From Helianthus annuus (lineage: Eukaryota > Streptophyta > Magnoliopsida > Asterales > Asteraceae), in contig NC_035437.2 of the NCBI RefSeq assembly GCF_002127325.2, positions 166,376,263 through 166,440,262 of the forward strand: a DNA stretch of 64,000 nt, in the 5' to 3' direction. Shown in pieces: positions 1 to 11,562 of this stretch. Numbering within the stretch: position 1 is the stretch's first letter; each line of letters opens with the position of its first letter. The translations under genes and the position numbers were made by a program. Under the pieces are notes generated by a model, which saw only the letters and a list, made by a program, of their open reading frames with translations, ran no database searches and had not been told where the DNA came from.

Positions 1-1043
1 AGATAAAAAATCCCAACATACCAAATCAAAACAAAAATAAAAAACAACATACCAAATCATTCGAGTCGACCAGAGCATCAACACGTCGGGAGGAGACCAG
101 GACCTCCGCCGCTCATGGCGGCGCTGCCGCCGGCCCGCCTCCGTCCTCTTTCTTTCTCCGACTCTCTAGTGGTGAACATACATGACCTGGTGGCACATCT
201 GGCCGCCATTAATTACCCCCAAAATCAAACCCCCAAAACTCAACCCCCTCAAAATCAGCCAAAAAGGTGTGGTGTTTGGGGGTAGCCGACAACAGGGGTG
301 GTCGCCGGCAAACAGGGGTGGCACCCACCATCAATCATCATCATCATCATCATCTTCCACTGATTAAACAGGGGTGGTCGCCGACAACAGGGGTGGTCGT
401 CGACAACAGGGGTGGAACGAATCTACGAATCAACATTTCAACGAATCTGGGAAACATCATTTACGAACAGATCACCATTCCTTGAACAGATCTGCATATA
501 TTTGAAAGGTGTACTACCAATCAGTCACAAAACCACCGTTGGGCCACCGCACCACTGCCATTCAGCACCCACAGTGCACCACCAAACAACCCCTGCCGCC
601 GCCGTCCCCTTTCTCCCCACCACTGCCACAGTCGCCGTCTTTTGAACCCACCACCATCGTTTGAACTGCCAAACACCACTCGGTGGTGGTGAGTGACGGC
701 CTGTAGCGACCAGACATAGAAAAGGGACGGAGAGAGAGAGAGAAACTCGATGAGAGAGAGAGAGGGGTGGCGGAGGAATTGTGCGGCTGCAGCAGCGTCG
801 TGTGGACGGCCGGCAACGACCACCGACGCCGGCGATGGCGATGGTAATGATGGTTAAAAGAGAGAGAAACAGGGGGTGAGGGTTTAAAAAATGGATAGGT
901 TGAAGTTTGCATCTTTTAAATAGAAGATAGTAGAGAGGAGAGAGGAGAGAGGGTGTGAATTAAATGAAGAGAGAGGGGTGAGATTAGACATTTGGGGTAA
1001 ATGACCAAACTACCCTTTTCGTTGGCTGATTATGATTGGTGGA
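1..1043. other. non-coding low-complexity flank
   Basis: I recognise no gene here. The stretch is C-rich and G-rich by turns, with CAT/ATC triplets near 330-356, GA-rich runs near 725-765 and 930-975, and a degenerate GGGGTGG minisatellite near 293-415. The short open frames differ in every frame and show low-complexity composition rather than protein-like composition. It may be the decayed flank of an older element. Nothing allows a firmer call. Confidence 0.5.
293..415. repeat. GGGGTGG minisatellite
   Basis: A unit of about 21 bp centred on ACAGGGGTGGTCGCCGACA occurs at least four times, partly split by an ATC-rich run at about 333-356. Several copies differ by one or two bases. It is a local tandem duplication with no sign of coding function. 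Confidence 0.6.

Positions 1044-1601
<558 letters not shown>

Positions 1602-1665
<64 letters not shown>
1602..1665. repeat. (AT)n microsatellite
   Basis: A second AT run of about 64 bp directly after the foldback element. It was probably continuous with the run at 1099-1208 before the insertion. Confidence 0.95.
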
Positions 1666-1667
<2 letters not shown>

Positions 1668-2198
1668 TGATATTCATGATTATATCTCTTCAATATTCTT
1701 AAATTTTTAATAATTAATATTAATTATGTACAATACTTTAATAAATAAAAACATATTTATCAAAAGAAGATGAGATAACCAAAAATTTTTACAACCATCA
1801 CTATTTGACGTAACCAAAAATTTAAATCCTCATCATGTTTATAGTTTGTTATTATTGTTTTCACAAATGTGAAACATATATATAAACAATATATATATAT
1901 ATGTTTAATACATATAATCTTAAATTATGAAGTAATTCCATTCCATCTTCTACTTTGATAACAATTATTATAATAAGAAAATTCTTACTTCGTAATGCGT
2001 ATTGAAAAAGTGTGCGGATAGACAGGCATTTGGACGAAAGTAACGAAACCTCAGGGACGATAGGCATTTGGACGAAAGTAACAAAACATCTTGCAAGTAC
2101 TTTTGGCATATCAAGTTACACTACCGATGCGTATTGAAAAAGTGTACGGATAGACAGGGGGTGTGCCATTAGAAAATCCCTTTGCCAAAAGTACTTGC
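1666..2198. other. AT-rich spacer and left flank of Cop-A
   Basis: No gene is recognised. A segment containing GCATTTGGACGAAAGTAAC occurs twice near 2025-2080, and the phrase around GTATTGAAAAAGTGT occurs twice near 1998 and 2130. The last 17 bases (2182-2198) match 38955-38971. They mark the start of a host segment that is duplicated further right and was split by Cop-A. The same phrase also appears inverted at about 2084-2110. Confidence 0.55.
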
Positions 2199-2932
2199 TT
2201 TTGGTACACTTTATGTGGACGCGACTCGGTTCGATTCAACTCGGCTCAGTTTCGACACGGTTAGGTTCGGCTCAAGCCCGACGTCACGACATTCCTCCGT
2301 CGTGCGCCCCAGAGTTCGAGACGCGAAGCACGGAGAGCCGCGAAGAAATTCCCACAGACACATCATGATGACATCATCATGGTGATGTCATGATGATGTC
2401 ACTTATTGGCTAATCTTTACAAATCTGTAATTCAGATTTCATGTGTACGTGCATGCGCTTCTTGGGCCATTCAGATTACATGTTGGGCCAAACACTCGAT
2501 TTGGGCTGAACCAAGATGACGAAACAAAAGACTTGGGCCTCAATTGTCTGGGCTGAAACCACATGACGAATCACATCATATGGGACGAAACAACCTGGCG
2601 AAACACTTATGATGTCGACGAAACAAAGAGTGTTTCGTCGACCTATTTTGTTTCGTCGTTCCTATCTTGTTTTCGTCGAGTCCTGTTCTGGTTCGTCGAT
2701 GTTGGTACTATATAAACAGAGCATATCACAGGAGTGAAAAAGAGAGACAGAACTGAGTGAAAACTAGAGAGAAAGGATAGTGTGTGTATCAAAGAGTTTC
2801 TATTATATTTCTTGTTAGATCATATTGTACCGAAACTCAGTTGATATTCAATACACTTGCATTTAAACGTTGAATCTTTCTGTTTCGTGTTTTATCTCGG
2901 TTTACCTTCCCGGTTGGATTCCGCACAATCAG
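2199..2932 (+). repeat. Cop-A 5' LTR, 3' end lost
   Basis: It matches 20577-21240 plus 38303-38363 at roughly 98 percent by eye. The first bases read TTTTGGTACAC against TGTTGGTACAC in the 3' copy, so the terminal TG has mutated to TT. The right end breaks off at CACAATCAG (2924-2932), a string also present in the Gyp-B LTR at 10229-10237, where Gyp-B sequence takes over. About 60 bp of LTR and the primer site are missing. The LTR contains a palindromic TGACATCATCATG segment near 2365-2402 and several TTTCGTCG motifs near 2620-2700. Confidence 0.85.
2440..2720 (+). promoter_or_regulatory. Cop-A LTR promoter
   Basis: A TATATAAA box lies at 2709-2716, with a likely transcription start about 30 bp downstream. 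Upstream are several TTGGGCC/TGGGCT elements near 2463-2550, which resemble plant site II (TCP-type) elements, and a cluster of TTTCGTCG/CGACGAAA motifs. The same arrangement repeats in the 3' LTR, with its TATA at 21089-21096. Promoter function is inferred from position and motif only. Confidence 0.65.
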
Positions 2933-3669
2933 ATCAAATCACAATCATTCAACATTCAAACATGTTCATATCACCGCAACATCATCAATCCAAGAACAGT
3001 AAAACAATATCATAAGGGACACATAATCGGATCATATGATTAATGAATTTAAAGACTATCATGCAACCCTAAGTCATGTGTACGATAAACCAATCAATAC
3101 CACAAATCATAACATCACAGTCGGTTATCATGCATACACCCTAATCGGATTAGATCATTATATGACAATACCCAATCATTCGTCAACAATCATGTACCAT
3201 TTACAAATCATCTCATGAGACATGTATAACCACATATCATAACACAACAATTAACAAATACTAACCGGTTAAGAGGGGTAGAATGATCCGAACACAAGGA
3301 TCCTCGAGAGTTGAGATGTTGCCGTCGGGTTCCAAGGGAAAACGAGAGAGAGAAAGAGAGCTCCTAGGGTTTGTGTGTGTGAAAAGTGTTTTGCAAGTAA
3401 TCAGAAACTACACCCCCCTATGGTTCATGTATGCGTACAAGGGGTGAGTGGGCCGAACCCATCATTGGGCCGCCCTTGAGGTCTCGGGTCAGGTAAGTGG
3501 TTGCGAGTGGGGTTGGGCCGAGTGAAAGATGTGCGGTCCAAATTTCATAACACGCAACATAATAAAAACTCATAACATTCAACACAACCATACATATCAA
3601 CTAGTCACGCAACGTTCATACAAGTTAACACGTAATACAATAGACGGTTCTAAAATACGAGTTGTCACA
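2931..3669 (-). repeat. Gyp-B 3' LTR, partial
   Basis: It matches 10236-10975 with about six substitutions and one 1-bp indel. It retains the promoter-proximal part: an R-like segment with GAGAGAGAAAGAGAG near 3344 and TGGGCC elements near 3450-3520. The edge next to the coding region is placed at TGTCACA (3663-3669), because the 5' LTR ends exactly at the equivalent position (10969-10975). Confidence 0.82.
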
Positions 3670-3790
3670 TTATCCCCAACTTGAAAGAAATTTCCTCCCG
3701 AAATTTGGTACGTACTCACTGAGGAAGCTAGGTAAGTTGTATCGTTTACTGGTTTTCCTGGGGTGTCACATCCTCCCCTTGTTGATCTGG
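3663..3790 (-). promoter_or_regulatory. Gyp-B duplicated polypurine tract and LTR-start module
   Basis: Read on the - strand, an AATTTCGGGACGAAATTCC block is followed by a purine-rich tract and TGTGACA at 3770-3764. About 100 bases on, a similar AATTTCGGGAGGAAATTTC block is followed by GTTGGGGATAA and a second TGTGACA at 3669-3663. Gyp-D has the same pair. In Gyp-B the LTR edge coincides with the inner TGTGACA, so the inner tract was probably the plus-strand primer. The role is inferred; the repeat is seen. Confidence 0.6.
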
Positions 3791-5344
3791 AATTTCGTCC
3801 CGAAATTCCGTGGTAGCTTCAGCCTCAGTAGTGGTTGTACTGTTCGCGAACAATTGGGGGTACTTTTCTTTCATCTGATCTTCTCGTTCCCAGGTGAACT
3901 CTGGGCCACGAGGGGAGTTCCAACGAACTCGAACAAGAGGGATTCTCTTGTTCTTGAGGACCTTAACATCCCGGTCCGTGATTTCTACTGGTTCCTCGAC
4001 GAATCGCAACTGCTCGTCGATAGTGAGTTCCTTCAGAGGAACTATGAGGGTCTCATCTGACAGGCACTTCTTCAGATTCGACACGTGAAAAACGTTGTGA
4101 ACTGCACCGAGTTCAGCTGGTAGGTTTAGTCTATAGGCTACTTTGCCTATTCTTTCTATGATTTCGAACGGTCCGACATACCGCGGATTGAGCTTGCCCC
4201 GTTTGCCAAAACGAACCACACCCTTCCAGGGTGAGACTTTGAGTAGCACTCGATCCCCAACTTGGAACTCGAGTGGTTTCCTGCGCTTATCAGCGTAACT
4301 TTTCTGACGGTCACGAGCTGCCGCCATGCGTTGTCGTATTTGTGCAAACTTTTCCGTGGTGTCCACTATAAGTTCTGGACCCGTGATCTGACTATCCCCC
4401 ACCTCTGCCCAACAGAAAGGTGACCGGCATTTACGCCCGTACAATGCCTCGAATGGAGCGGCTTGGATGCTGGTGTGATAACTGTTATTGTACGAGAACT
4501 CCACCAAAGGGAGATGCTTTTCCCAGCTGTTGCCGAAATCAACAACACATGCTTGAAGCATGTCTTCTAGGGTTTGAATCATGCGCTCAGACTGTCCATC
4601 CGTCTGAGGGTGATAAGCCGTGCTCATTTCTAACCGAGAGCCAAAAGCCTTGTGCATTGCTTGCCATAGCTCTGAAGTGAATCGTGCATCGCGATCCGAA
4701 ATGATAGAGGTGGGCACCCCGTGCCTTGAGACTACTTCCTTCAAGTATATGTCTGCTAGTGTGGAAAACTTGTCTGTTTCTTTGATCGCCAGGAAATGAG
4801 CAGACTTGGTGAGTCGATCCACGATCACCCAAATTGTATCGTTCCCACGCTGGGATCTAGGCAGGCCAGTAACAAAATCCATGGAAATTTCCTCCCATTT
4901 CCACTGTGGTATTTTGGGTTGCTGAAGTAAGTCTGCTGGTTTTTGATACTCTGCCTTGACTTTTGCACAAGTCAAGCACTTGCTGACGTAGGTAGCGATG
5001 TGGGCCTTCATGCTAGGCCACCAATACGTAGTTCTGATGTCGTGGTATATTTTATCCGACCCTGTATGTACCGAGTAGCGCGATTTGTGAGCTTCGTCCA
5101 TCACTAGCTCACGCAAGTTGCCATAAAGTGGGACCCAAATACGCCCTGTTACATAGTAGGCACCGTCTTCCTTCTGTTCTAATCGTTTCCTTGAGCCGCG
5201 TAGGGCTTCAGCCCTGATGTTTTCCGGTTTCAATGCTTCCACATGAGCATCTCGTATTTGTGCAGGAAGACCAGACTGGATGGTAAGCTGTAGTGCTCGT
5301 ACGCGTCTAGGTAGAGTGTCCTTTCGACTGAGAGCGTCAGCCAC
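3746..5344 (-). pseudogene. Gyp-B pol, C-terminal part: RNase H end, integrase, chromodomain-like tail
   Basis: This is 532 open codons continuing the pol frame after a stop at 5399-5401. The visible order is an RNase H tail (VADALSRKD), then the HHCC zinc-binding region with HPG replaced by HTG and CLTCAKVK. The integrase core follows, with its three acidic residues in [15 protein letters not shown] and [18 protein letters not shown] motif and a chromodomain-like tail ending KEKYPQLF complete it. The frame runs into the region that is LTR in Gyp-D. It would insert element cDNA if expressed, but the upstream stops cut it off from gag. Identity is certain at domain level. Confidence 0.9.
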
Positions 5345-5398
5345 AACGTTGGCTTTGCCTGGATGGTACTTGATGGCGCATTCGTAATCGTTCAGTAG

Positions 5399-6763
5399 TT
5401 AAACCCATCGACGTTGACGCATGTTCAATTCCTTCTGCTTGAAGATATGCTCGAGACTCCTGTGGTCGGTGTAGATAGTGCACTTGGTACCGTACAGGTA
5501 GTGTCGCCATATCTTAAGCGCGAAAACAACAGCTCCCAGCTCTAAATCGTGCGTCGTGTAGTTCCGCTCATGAACCTTGAGTTGGCGCGAAGCGTAAGCA
5601 ATGACCTTGTCGCGCTGCATTAACACACATCCAAGACCCTGAATGGATGCATCACAATAAACCACGAAATCGTACGTGCCCTCTGGCAATGAGAGGATAG
5701 GTGCACTGCAAAGTCTATCCTTCAAGTGCTGAAAAGCAGTTTCTTGAGTATTACCCCAACGGTAGGTGACACCCTTCTGTGTCAGTAGTGTAAGCGGCTG
5801 TGCAATCTTTGAGAAATCTTTAATGAATCGCCTGTAATAACCCGCCAAACCCAAGAATTGGCGTATTTCCGTTGGTGTACGCGGTACAGGCCAGTTCCTG
5901 ATCGAATCTACCTTGGATGGATCAACATGGATCCCATCCTTGTTTACCACATGGCCTAGAAAATGGACTTCACGAAGCCAGAAGTCGCATTTTGAAAACT
6001 TGGCGTACAGTTGTTCCTTTCGAAGAAGTTCCAAGATAAGCCGTAAGTGCTGCTCGTGTTCCTCCTGACTCTTGGAGTAGATCAGAATGTCGTCGATGAA
6101 AACAATCACAAACTTGTCTAGATAGGGTTTGCACACCCTGTTCATAAGGTCCATAAAGACTGCCGGTGCGTTCGTTAGCCCAAATGGCATGACTAGAAAC
6201 TCGTAATGGCCGTAGCGAGTTCTGAATGCTGTTTTGGAGACGTCCTCATCCCGGACTCTCAGCTGATGGTAACCTGACCTCAAGTCTGTCTTGGAGTAGT
6301 AGCTCGACCCTTGCAACTGGTCGAATAAGTCGTCAATACGCGGAAGAGGATAACGGTTCTTTACCGTCACCTTGTTCAGTTCACGGTAGTCAATGCACAT
6401 ACGGAAGGTACCATCCTTCTTCTTCACAAATAGTACTGGAGCTCCCCAAGGCGAAGAGCTAAAGCCCTTATCCAAGAGCTCTTGTAGTTGCGTAGAGAGT
6501 TCTTCCAAGTCTGATGGAGCTAATCGATACGGTGCACGTGCTATCGGTGCTGCTCCTGGTGCTAGCTCGATTTGAAACTCGACCTGGTGATGAGGCGGTA
6601 GACCAGGTAATTCCTCTGGAAACACTTGAGGAAAGTCGCGAACTACTGGAATATCTTCCAATTTCTTTTCTTTTGCTGATGCATCGGTAACAAGTGCCAA
6701 AATGGCAGTGTGGCCCTTACGTAAACACTTCTGAGCCTTTAGAAAGGAGATGAGGCCAACCAC
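5399..6763 (-). pseudogene. Gyp-B pol, middle part: reverse transcriptase and RNase H
   Basis: These 454 open codons hold the reverse transcriptase fingers ([11 protein letters not shown]), palm ([10 protein letters not shown]) and catalytic [11 protein letters not shown], then RNase H ([20 protein letters not shown]). The frame stops at RRWV because the codon that is GAA in Gyp-D is TAA here. Four residues (IRPS) found in Gyp-D between KGF and SSPWGAP are missing, a 12-bp in-frame loss near 6459 in the RT fingers. The family normally reads one continuous gag-pol, so this is part of a broken polyprotein. Confidence 0.9.
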
Positions 6764-6832
6764 GGCACCACTCTTGTCGCCTTGAACTTCGAGAGGTTCC
6801 TGACCAGAACGAGGGATACGAACAATCTTCTC

Positions 6833-8271
6833 CTAGCACAAGATCTCTGCGTGATGTTGAGATAACCAGTCCATACCAATGACGATGTCGAAACTACCCA
6901 GAACTATAGGAATGAGGTCGATAGAGAAAGTCTGACCAGCGAGGATAAGATTACAATCCTGAACTATGTGCGTGGCCTCTAGACTCTTACCATTAGCTAA
7001 TTCTACAACATGCTTGGTGTTTAAGGGAGTTGGTGCACGTTTTAACATTTGGCTAACTTTTAGGGACATATAACTTGTATCCGCACCCGAATCAAACAAA
7101 GCAGTAACATAAAAGTCGTCGAGAAGAAACTTACCCATAACTACGTTGGGATCATTCCTTGCGTCACCTCGACCCAGCACAAAAGCACGACCCCTAGCTT
7201 CATTGCCATTATTGTTCCCACCGTTGTTACCATTGCCCTGATTGTTGTTGTTGTTGCGATTCTGGTTTATCTGAGGGCAATCCCGCTTGAAATGGCCTTC
7301 AGCACCACACTGAGAGCATCCCCTGTTGTCTCGCTGTTGCTGCTGTTGCTGGTTTTGTGGAGTTGGTAGTTGCGGTTGCTGGTTCTGATTCGCAGGCCGT
7401 GGGCTCCTACAGTCTTTGGCCTCGTGGCCCATCTTGAGACACCTTTGGCAACGACCCTTGTTGCACTGGCCGCTGTGGTGCCTGTTACAATTGTGGCACT
7501 TTGGATGATTTCCCTGATATCTTCTCTGCCCACGACTACCAGAAGACTGCTGGATAGGACTCTGGTAGTGGTCACTCTTCTGTTGCTGAGCCTGAGACTG
7601 TACTGTTGCTGAACCTTTGCTAGAATCCCCTTCCCACTTTCTTTTGTTGTCACTGGGGGTAGCAGGAGTAGCGGCTGATGTGGTGGCAGTAGTAGCGCTG
7701 ATACGTTTCGGTAGCTTGTCCTGATCCACTGCCTGATCAGTGAGACGATGAGCTAGGCGTTGAACATCCTGGATGTTGTTATGATTAGCCGATGTCACAT
7801 GGCTCTGAATCTCTGGCGCTAATCCCTTGAGATATAACTCAATTCGCCTGGTAGGTGGGTCCACCATAGTTGGACACAGAACGGCCAGCTCATTCGACCG
7901 CTTGGTGTAGGCCTTGATCTCCGACCCCGTCATCTTTAGATTGAAAAAATCCACCTCTAACTTGTGGATGTCGTCACGTGAGCAGTATTCCCTTTTTATC
8001 AGTTCCTTGAAATCGTTCCAAGGGGTGGCGTTAGCAGCTGCCAACCCTAGGAGTTGAACTTGCGCGTTCCACCAAGTTAGCGCAATTCCTTCTAACGTGC
8101 CAGTGGCGTACTTGACCCTACGAGCCTCAGGGCATTCACACATCTCAAATACTGACTCGAGCTTTTCGAACCAATGGAGGAGTCCAACCGCTCCTTCTGT
8201 GCCACTAAACGTGCTTGGACGACAGTCCATGAAATTCTTGAAAGTGCAAACTGGTTGCGGTGCGGGTTGAC
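6833..8271 (-). pseudogene. Gyp-B gag and protease (exon 2)
   Basis: About 480 codons align residue for residue with Gyp-D gag and protease. There is a retrotransposon gag capsid region ([17 protein letters not shown]), then a basic Q/N-rich stretch with zinc knuckles including [14 protein letters not shown] and CSQCGAEGHFKRDC, then the aspartic protease motif [10 protein letters not shown]. The frame ends at ILC followed by TAG (6833-6835), where Gyp-D has AAA. I start it at 8271, just after a probable splice acceptor. Without splicing no ATG lies near the conserved start of the frame. Confidence 0.85.
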
Positions 8272-8366
8272 CTATTGTGTACGAATAGGACAAAGTTAAA
8301 CACAAGAGTTGGTTTAGGAGTGTAGGACCTAAAGATCCTAGTGTGAGTTATAACTACAGGATATAC
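8272..8366 (-). other. probable 95-bp intron in Gyp-B gag
   Basis: On the - strand a GT at 8366-8365 and an AG at 8273-8272 bracket 95 bases. Removing them joins an upstream ATG exon to the gag frame with a shared GGT codon. Gyp-D has an equivalent intron at 29637-29722 in the same phase. The intron sequences are only partly similar, yet both exons stay in frame. Confidence 0.6.
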
Positions 8367-8457
8367 CTCCTGCTTGTGCGGCTGCAAGTGCCGCAGCAAC
8401 TTGTTCGTTAATGAGAGCCGTCAACTGGGCTTGAGTCATGTTAACGCGTCCAGCCAT
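8367..8457 (-). CDS. Gyp-B gag exon 1 (N-terminal leader peptide)
   Basis: Ninety-one bases starting at ATG (8457-8455) encode about 30 residues, including MTQAQLTALINEQ followed by an alanine-rich helix. The matching exon in Gyp-D encodes [14 protein letters not shown] in the same place. Coding-type similarity ends at the splice donor. The peptide is likely helical and amphipathic. I infer it is the true gag N-terminus. Confidence 0.55.
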
Positions 8458-8690
8458 GATCTTCATAGTAAAAGTAGCATAAGTGAGAATGGTACGCGAG
8501 TAGTGCGATGACAGAAGAGTGTAAGCACATAGGCATTCTCATGTAATAGGGTCATGTGTATCTAAGCATACTACGAGCAAAGTTCTATGTAATCTAGCAA
8601 GTAGGCAATATAAACATAAACCATATTACCTAGGATGTTGAGTCTTGCACGTGGAGCGAAGCGTCGTTGTGGATCGTTGAGCACTGTTCT

Positions 8691-8767
8691 GGTTATAGTC
8701 TGGTTTTAATAAAAACGTTTTTCACTTATTAAAACCGAGTTCTCTATAACCAATGGCTCTGATACCA
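8691..8767 (-). promoter_or_regulatory. Gyp-B primer-binding site and adjacent stem-loop
   Basis: The complement of 8755-8767 reads TGGTATCAGAGCC, matching the 3' end of plant initiator Met tRNA, and lies 3 bp from the 5' LTR. Right after it in the RNA sense, GGTTATAG (8751-8744) pairs with CTATAACC (8698-8691). An inner AAAACC/GGTTTT pairing adds to the stem. The same hairpin follows the primer site in Gyp-D and Gyp-E. Confidence 0.8.
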
Positions 8768-9292
8768 ATCTGTCACAACCCCAAAATCCACACGCGGAGT
8801 ACCACCGCTTGGAGGCGTGACGTGACCAGGATCAAGCCATCAATCATATTGAACATAGTGTATAATAATTAAAGTAGTTCGTAAAACCCAATTCAATACA
8901 ATTGATGTTCAAACCAAACAAAACATAATTTGAGTAGCGGAAGCATAAGTATGTAAACCCAAAGTGATTCATAAGTTCAAATGTTCAAACGTTTAACATG
9001 GCATCCACGATCCATGTCCCACAACGACCTGCTCCTCCCTGTGCAAACTCCATATGTACCTAAGGTCCTGCAAGGCATGCAGTAGAGAGTCAACAACTAG
9101 TTGAGCGAGTTCACAGTAAGTAAGTTCGTAATAACAAATCGTATATTCATTCAGTGGGGGCTTCCCATATATGTATGTACTACTAGAGGGGGGTTTTCCA
9201 TGATTATATGTATTACTAGCGGGGGTTTCCCATGATTACATTTATTTCCAGTGGGGGATTCCCACGTTTATCTTTACTAGACTATCGTAACC

Positions 9293-9550
9293 ATGAGTGT
9301 TCTTCTTAACCCGAGAACAGGAATACGTACAAAGTCACGTAGGTTTTACGTGAGTGCCCTTCCCCGAGGACAGTGGTACGCGTGGGGTTTACGTAGGTTT
9401 TACATAAGTGTCCTTCCGGCCCGGAAGACAGTAGTGGGTATGATTTTAGGTAGGTTTTACGTAAGTGTCCTCCCGACCCGGGAGACAATGGTATGTACTA
9501 GTTTACGTAGGTTTTACGTAAGTGTCCTGACTAACCTGAGGACGATGGTA
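9293..9550. repeat. tandem repeat with hairpin units in Gyp-B LTR
   Basis: Four imperfect units of about 62-65 bp each contain ACGTAGGTTTTACGTAAGTG followed by CCT, a self-complementary CCGG/CCCGG core and a GACAATGGTA-type tail. Each unit could fold on itself (TTCCGGCCCGGAA is palindromic). The unit length is near a multiple of three, which leaves a chance open frame with a recurring RRFYVSVLP phrase. I do not regard that as a gene. Confidence 0.75.
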
Positions 9551-9917
9551 TATAGTCTAGCAATAGCGTAAGCATGAGTAATTATCCATTTCAAAACTCC
9601 CAACCCATTCCCAACCCGGGAATCCCATGCCTTGGCTGTGTGAACTCACCTTGGTTTTGCTCGGCAGATACACAGAAAAGTTCAATTAAGCTATATGGTG
9701 GTCAACCACGTCCTACCATGGTTACCATACAAGTTAGGTTCATATTCAAGTAGTGCACGTATGTTCCACACGTATTGTACACAAGTGACGATCATAGCAT
9801 ACACATATAATCATGGCAGATCAATAACAGTATAGTCACGTAAACAATGTCCAAGTATGCGGCCCAAATGGTTGGGCTCGTAACAGTGTGCAAGGCCCAA
9901 AACAGTGTGCACGTGTT

Positions 9918-10160
9918 CACGGTCTCGAGTCGAGACTAGAGATCTCGAGTCGAGACTAGGCGGTCTCGAGTTGTGCTGGCCTGAAGATCTCGAGTCGCAA
10001 CTGGGGGGGTCTCGAGTCATCATGTACTAGTCGAGACTTCACGGTCTCGAGTCGCAACCGGATCCGCAACCGTGGTCTCGGGTTGTGCTGCTTGTGTCGG
10101 TGCTGTGGTCTCGAATCGAGACTAGGAGTTCTCGACTCGCAACCTGTGTCGAGACTAAGC
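9918..10160. repeat. TCTCGAGTCGAGAC motif array in Gyp-B LTR
   Basis: At least ten copies or half copies of TCTCGAGTCGAGAC / TCTCGAGTCGCAAC lie in about 240 bp, in both orientations. The core CTCGAGTCGAG is nearly palindromic. A comparable array with a different motif sits in the equivalent part of the Gyp-D and Gyp-E LTRs. Confidence 0.8.
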
Positions 10161-10975
10161 ATGTGTAACAGATTTCCTTAATTGCAGCTCATGATTTCCG
10201 TAACAATTGCTAACAGTTTTGGCAGTTTCACAATCAGATCAAATCACAATCATTCAACATTCAAACATGTTCATATCACCGCAACATCATCAATCCAAGA
10301 ACAGTAAAACAATATCATAAGGGACACATAATCGGATCATATGATTAATGAATTTAAAGACTATCATGCAACCCTAAGTCATGTGTACGATAAACCAATC
10401 AATACCACAAATCATAACATCACAGTCGGTTATCATGCATACACCCTAATCGGATTAGATCATTATATAACAATACCCAATCATTCGTCAACAATCATGT
10501 ACCATTTACAAATCATCTCATGAGACATGTATAACTACATATCATAACACAACAAGTAACAAATACTAACCGGTTAAGAGGGGTAGAATGATCCGAACAC
10601 AAGGATCCTCGAGAGTTGAGATGTTGCCGTCGGGTTCCAAGGGAAAACGAGAGAGAGAAAGAGAGCTCCTAGGGTTTGTGTGTGTGAAAAGTGTTTTGCA
10701 AGTAATCAGAAACTACACCCCCCTATGGTTCATGTATGCGTACAAGGGGTGAGTGGGCCGAACCCCATCATTGGGCCGCCCTTGAGGTCTCGTGTCAGGT
10801 AAGTGGTTGCGAGTGGGGTTGGGCCGAGTGAAAGATGTGCGGTCCAAATTTCATAACACGCAACATAATAAAAACTCATAACATTCAACACAACCATACA
10901 TATCAACTAGTCACGCAACGTTCATACAAGTTAACACGTAATACAAGAGACGGTTCTAAAATACGAGTTGTCACA

Positions 10976-11562
10976 AAAAATCTCACCAAAGTTACCAACT
11001 TCTGCAACCTTATCCTTTCAGTTTCGTCTCACACAATCATCTTTTCTGTTTCGTCACTCACAAATAAACCGACGAAACAATATTTCAAAACGTGTTCCGT
11101 CACATATAAAACAAACCTGTTTCGTCGCTGATTATCAAATCTCAAGACCTATTTCGTCGAAGTTCAAATAGTCAAATCAGTTTCGTCGATAATCGTTCTT
11201 AAAACTGTTTCGTCATACATATCATCCAATCTGTTTCATCGCATATATATTATACATCAGTTTCATCGCTTTCCATTAAAGATCAATCTGTTTCGTCGAT
11301 CTGTAATCAGTTTCGTCGGGTTTCAAACAACAGTCATTTTCGTCGTCATTTGTCATCAAGTTGTTACGTCGACATCATAAAGGATTCCAGTTTCATCGAA
11401 CAAACAAAACAATTCTGTTTCGTTATCATTCTGGTTTCGTCGTTTGAATCAAACAAAAGCATTTCGTCGAGATACTTGTGATTTTTAACAGAAGACTTGT
11501 AAAATTGTTTTAACTGTCTGTTTCGTGTGATTTCAAGTGGTATTCAGTTTTGCATATTCAAA
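10976..11562 (+). promoter_or_regulatory. Cop-A 5' leader with TTTCGTCG array
   Basis: This is the untranslated leader between the lost primer site and gag. About eighteen copies of a (C/A)GTTTCGTCG-type motif occur in roughly 530 bp, most in the same orientation, with single-base variants such as TTTCATCG. The same motif occurs in the Cop-A LTR. The 5' end of the leader was lost with the primer site when Gyp-B arrived or in a later deletion. Confidence 0.75.

Larger units (their letters stand above)
2931..10975 (-). mobile_element. Gyp-B: Ty3/gypsy chromovirus, nearly complete
   Basis: Gyp-B is on the - strand. The 5' LTR is at 8771-10975, the primer site at 8755-8767, gag-pol at 8457-3746 and a partial 3' LTR at 2931-3669. 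The two LTR copies differ at about six positions in 740 bp. Its left part is missing, corresponding to 8771-10228, so no target duplication can be checked. On the right it abuts the 5' leader of Cop-A. The coding region has two stop codons and one 12-bp in-frame loss against Gyp-D, so it died recently. The C-terminus matches plant Tekay/Del-type chromoviruses as I remember them. Confidence 0.88.
8771..10975 (-). repeat. Gyp-B 5' LTR
   Basis: This 2205-bp LTR is bounded by TGTCACA at both ends on the + strand. It contains a U5-side block of tandem repeats (9150-9545), a CTCGAG motif array (9918-10160), the R-like GAGA stretch near 10650 and TGGGCC promoter elements near 10755-10830. The outer end directly abuts the Cop-A leader at 10976. 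It lacks the 101-bp terminal segment that Gyp-D carries inside its LTR. Confidence 0.85.

Noticed and set aside
3036..3218. 60-codon frame duplicated at 10341-10523
   Set aside because: Duplicate of LTR sequence in Gyp-B; the composition is not protein-like.
3662..7612. Frames on the + strand opposite Gyp-B gag-pol
   Set aside because: They are shadows of the - strand coding sequence and contain no recognised domain.
9293..9571. 92-codon frame with recurring RRFYVSVLP
   Set aside because: It results from a tandem repeat whose unit is close to a multiple of three inside the Gyp-B LTR. There is no start context and no relative in Gyp-D.
9918..10160. Regular short repeats that might suggest a CRISPR-like array
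   Set aside because: Units are short, palindromic, of irregular spacing and orientation, with no unique spacers, and lie in a plant LTR.
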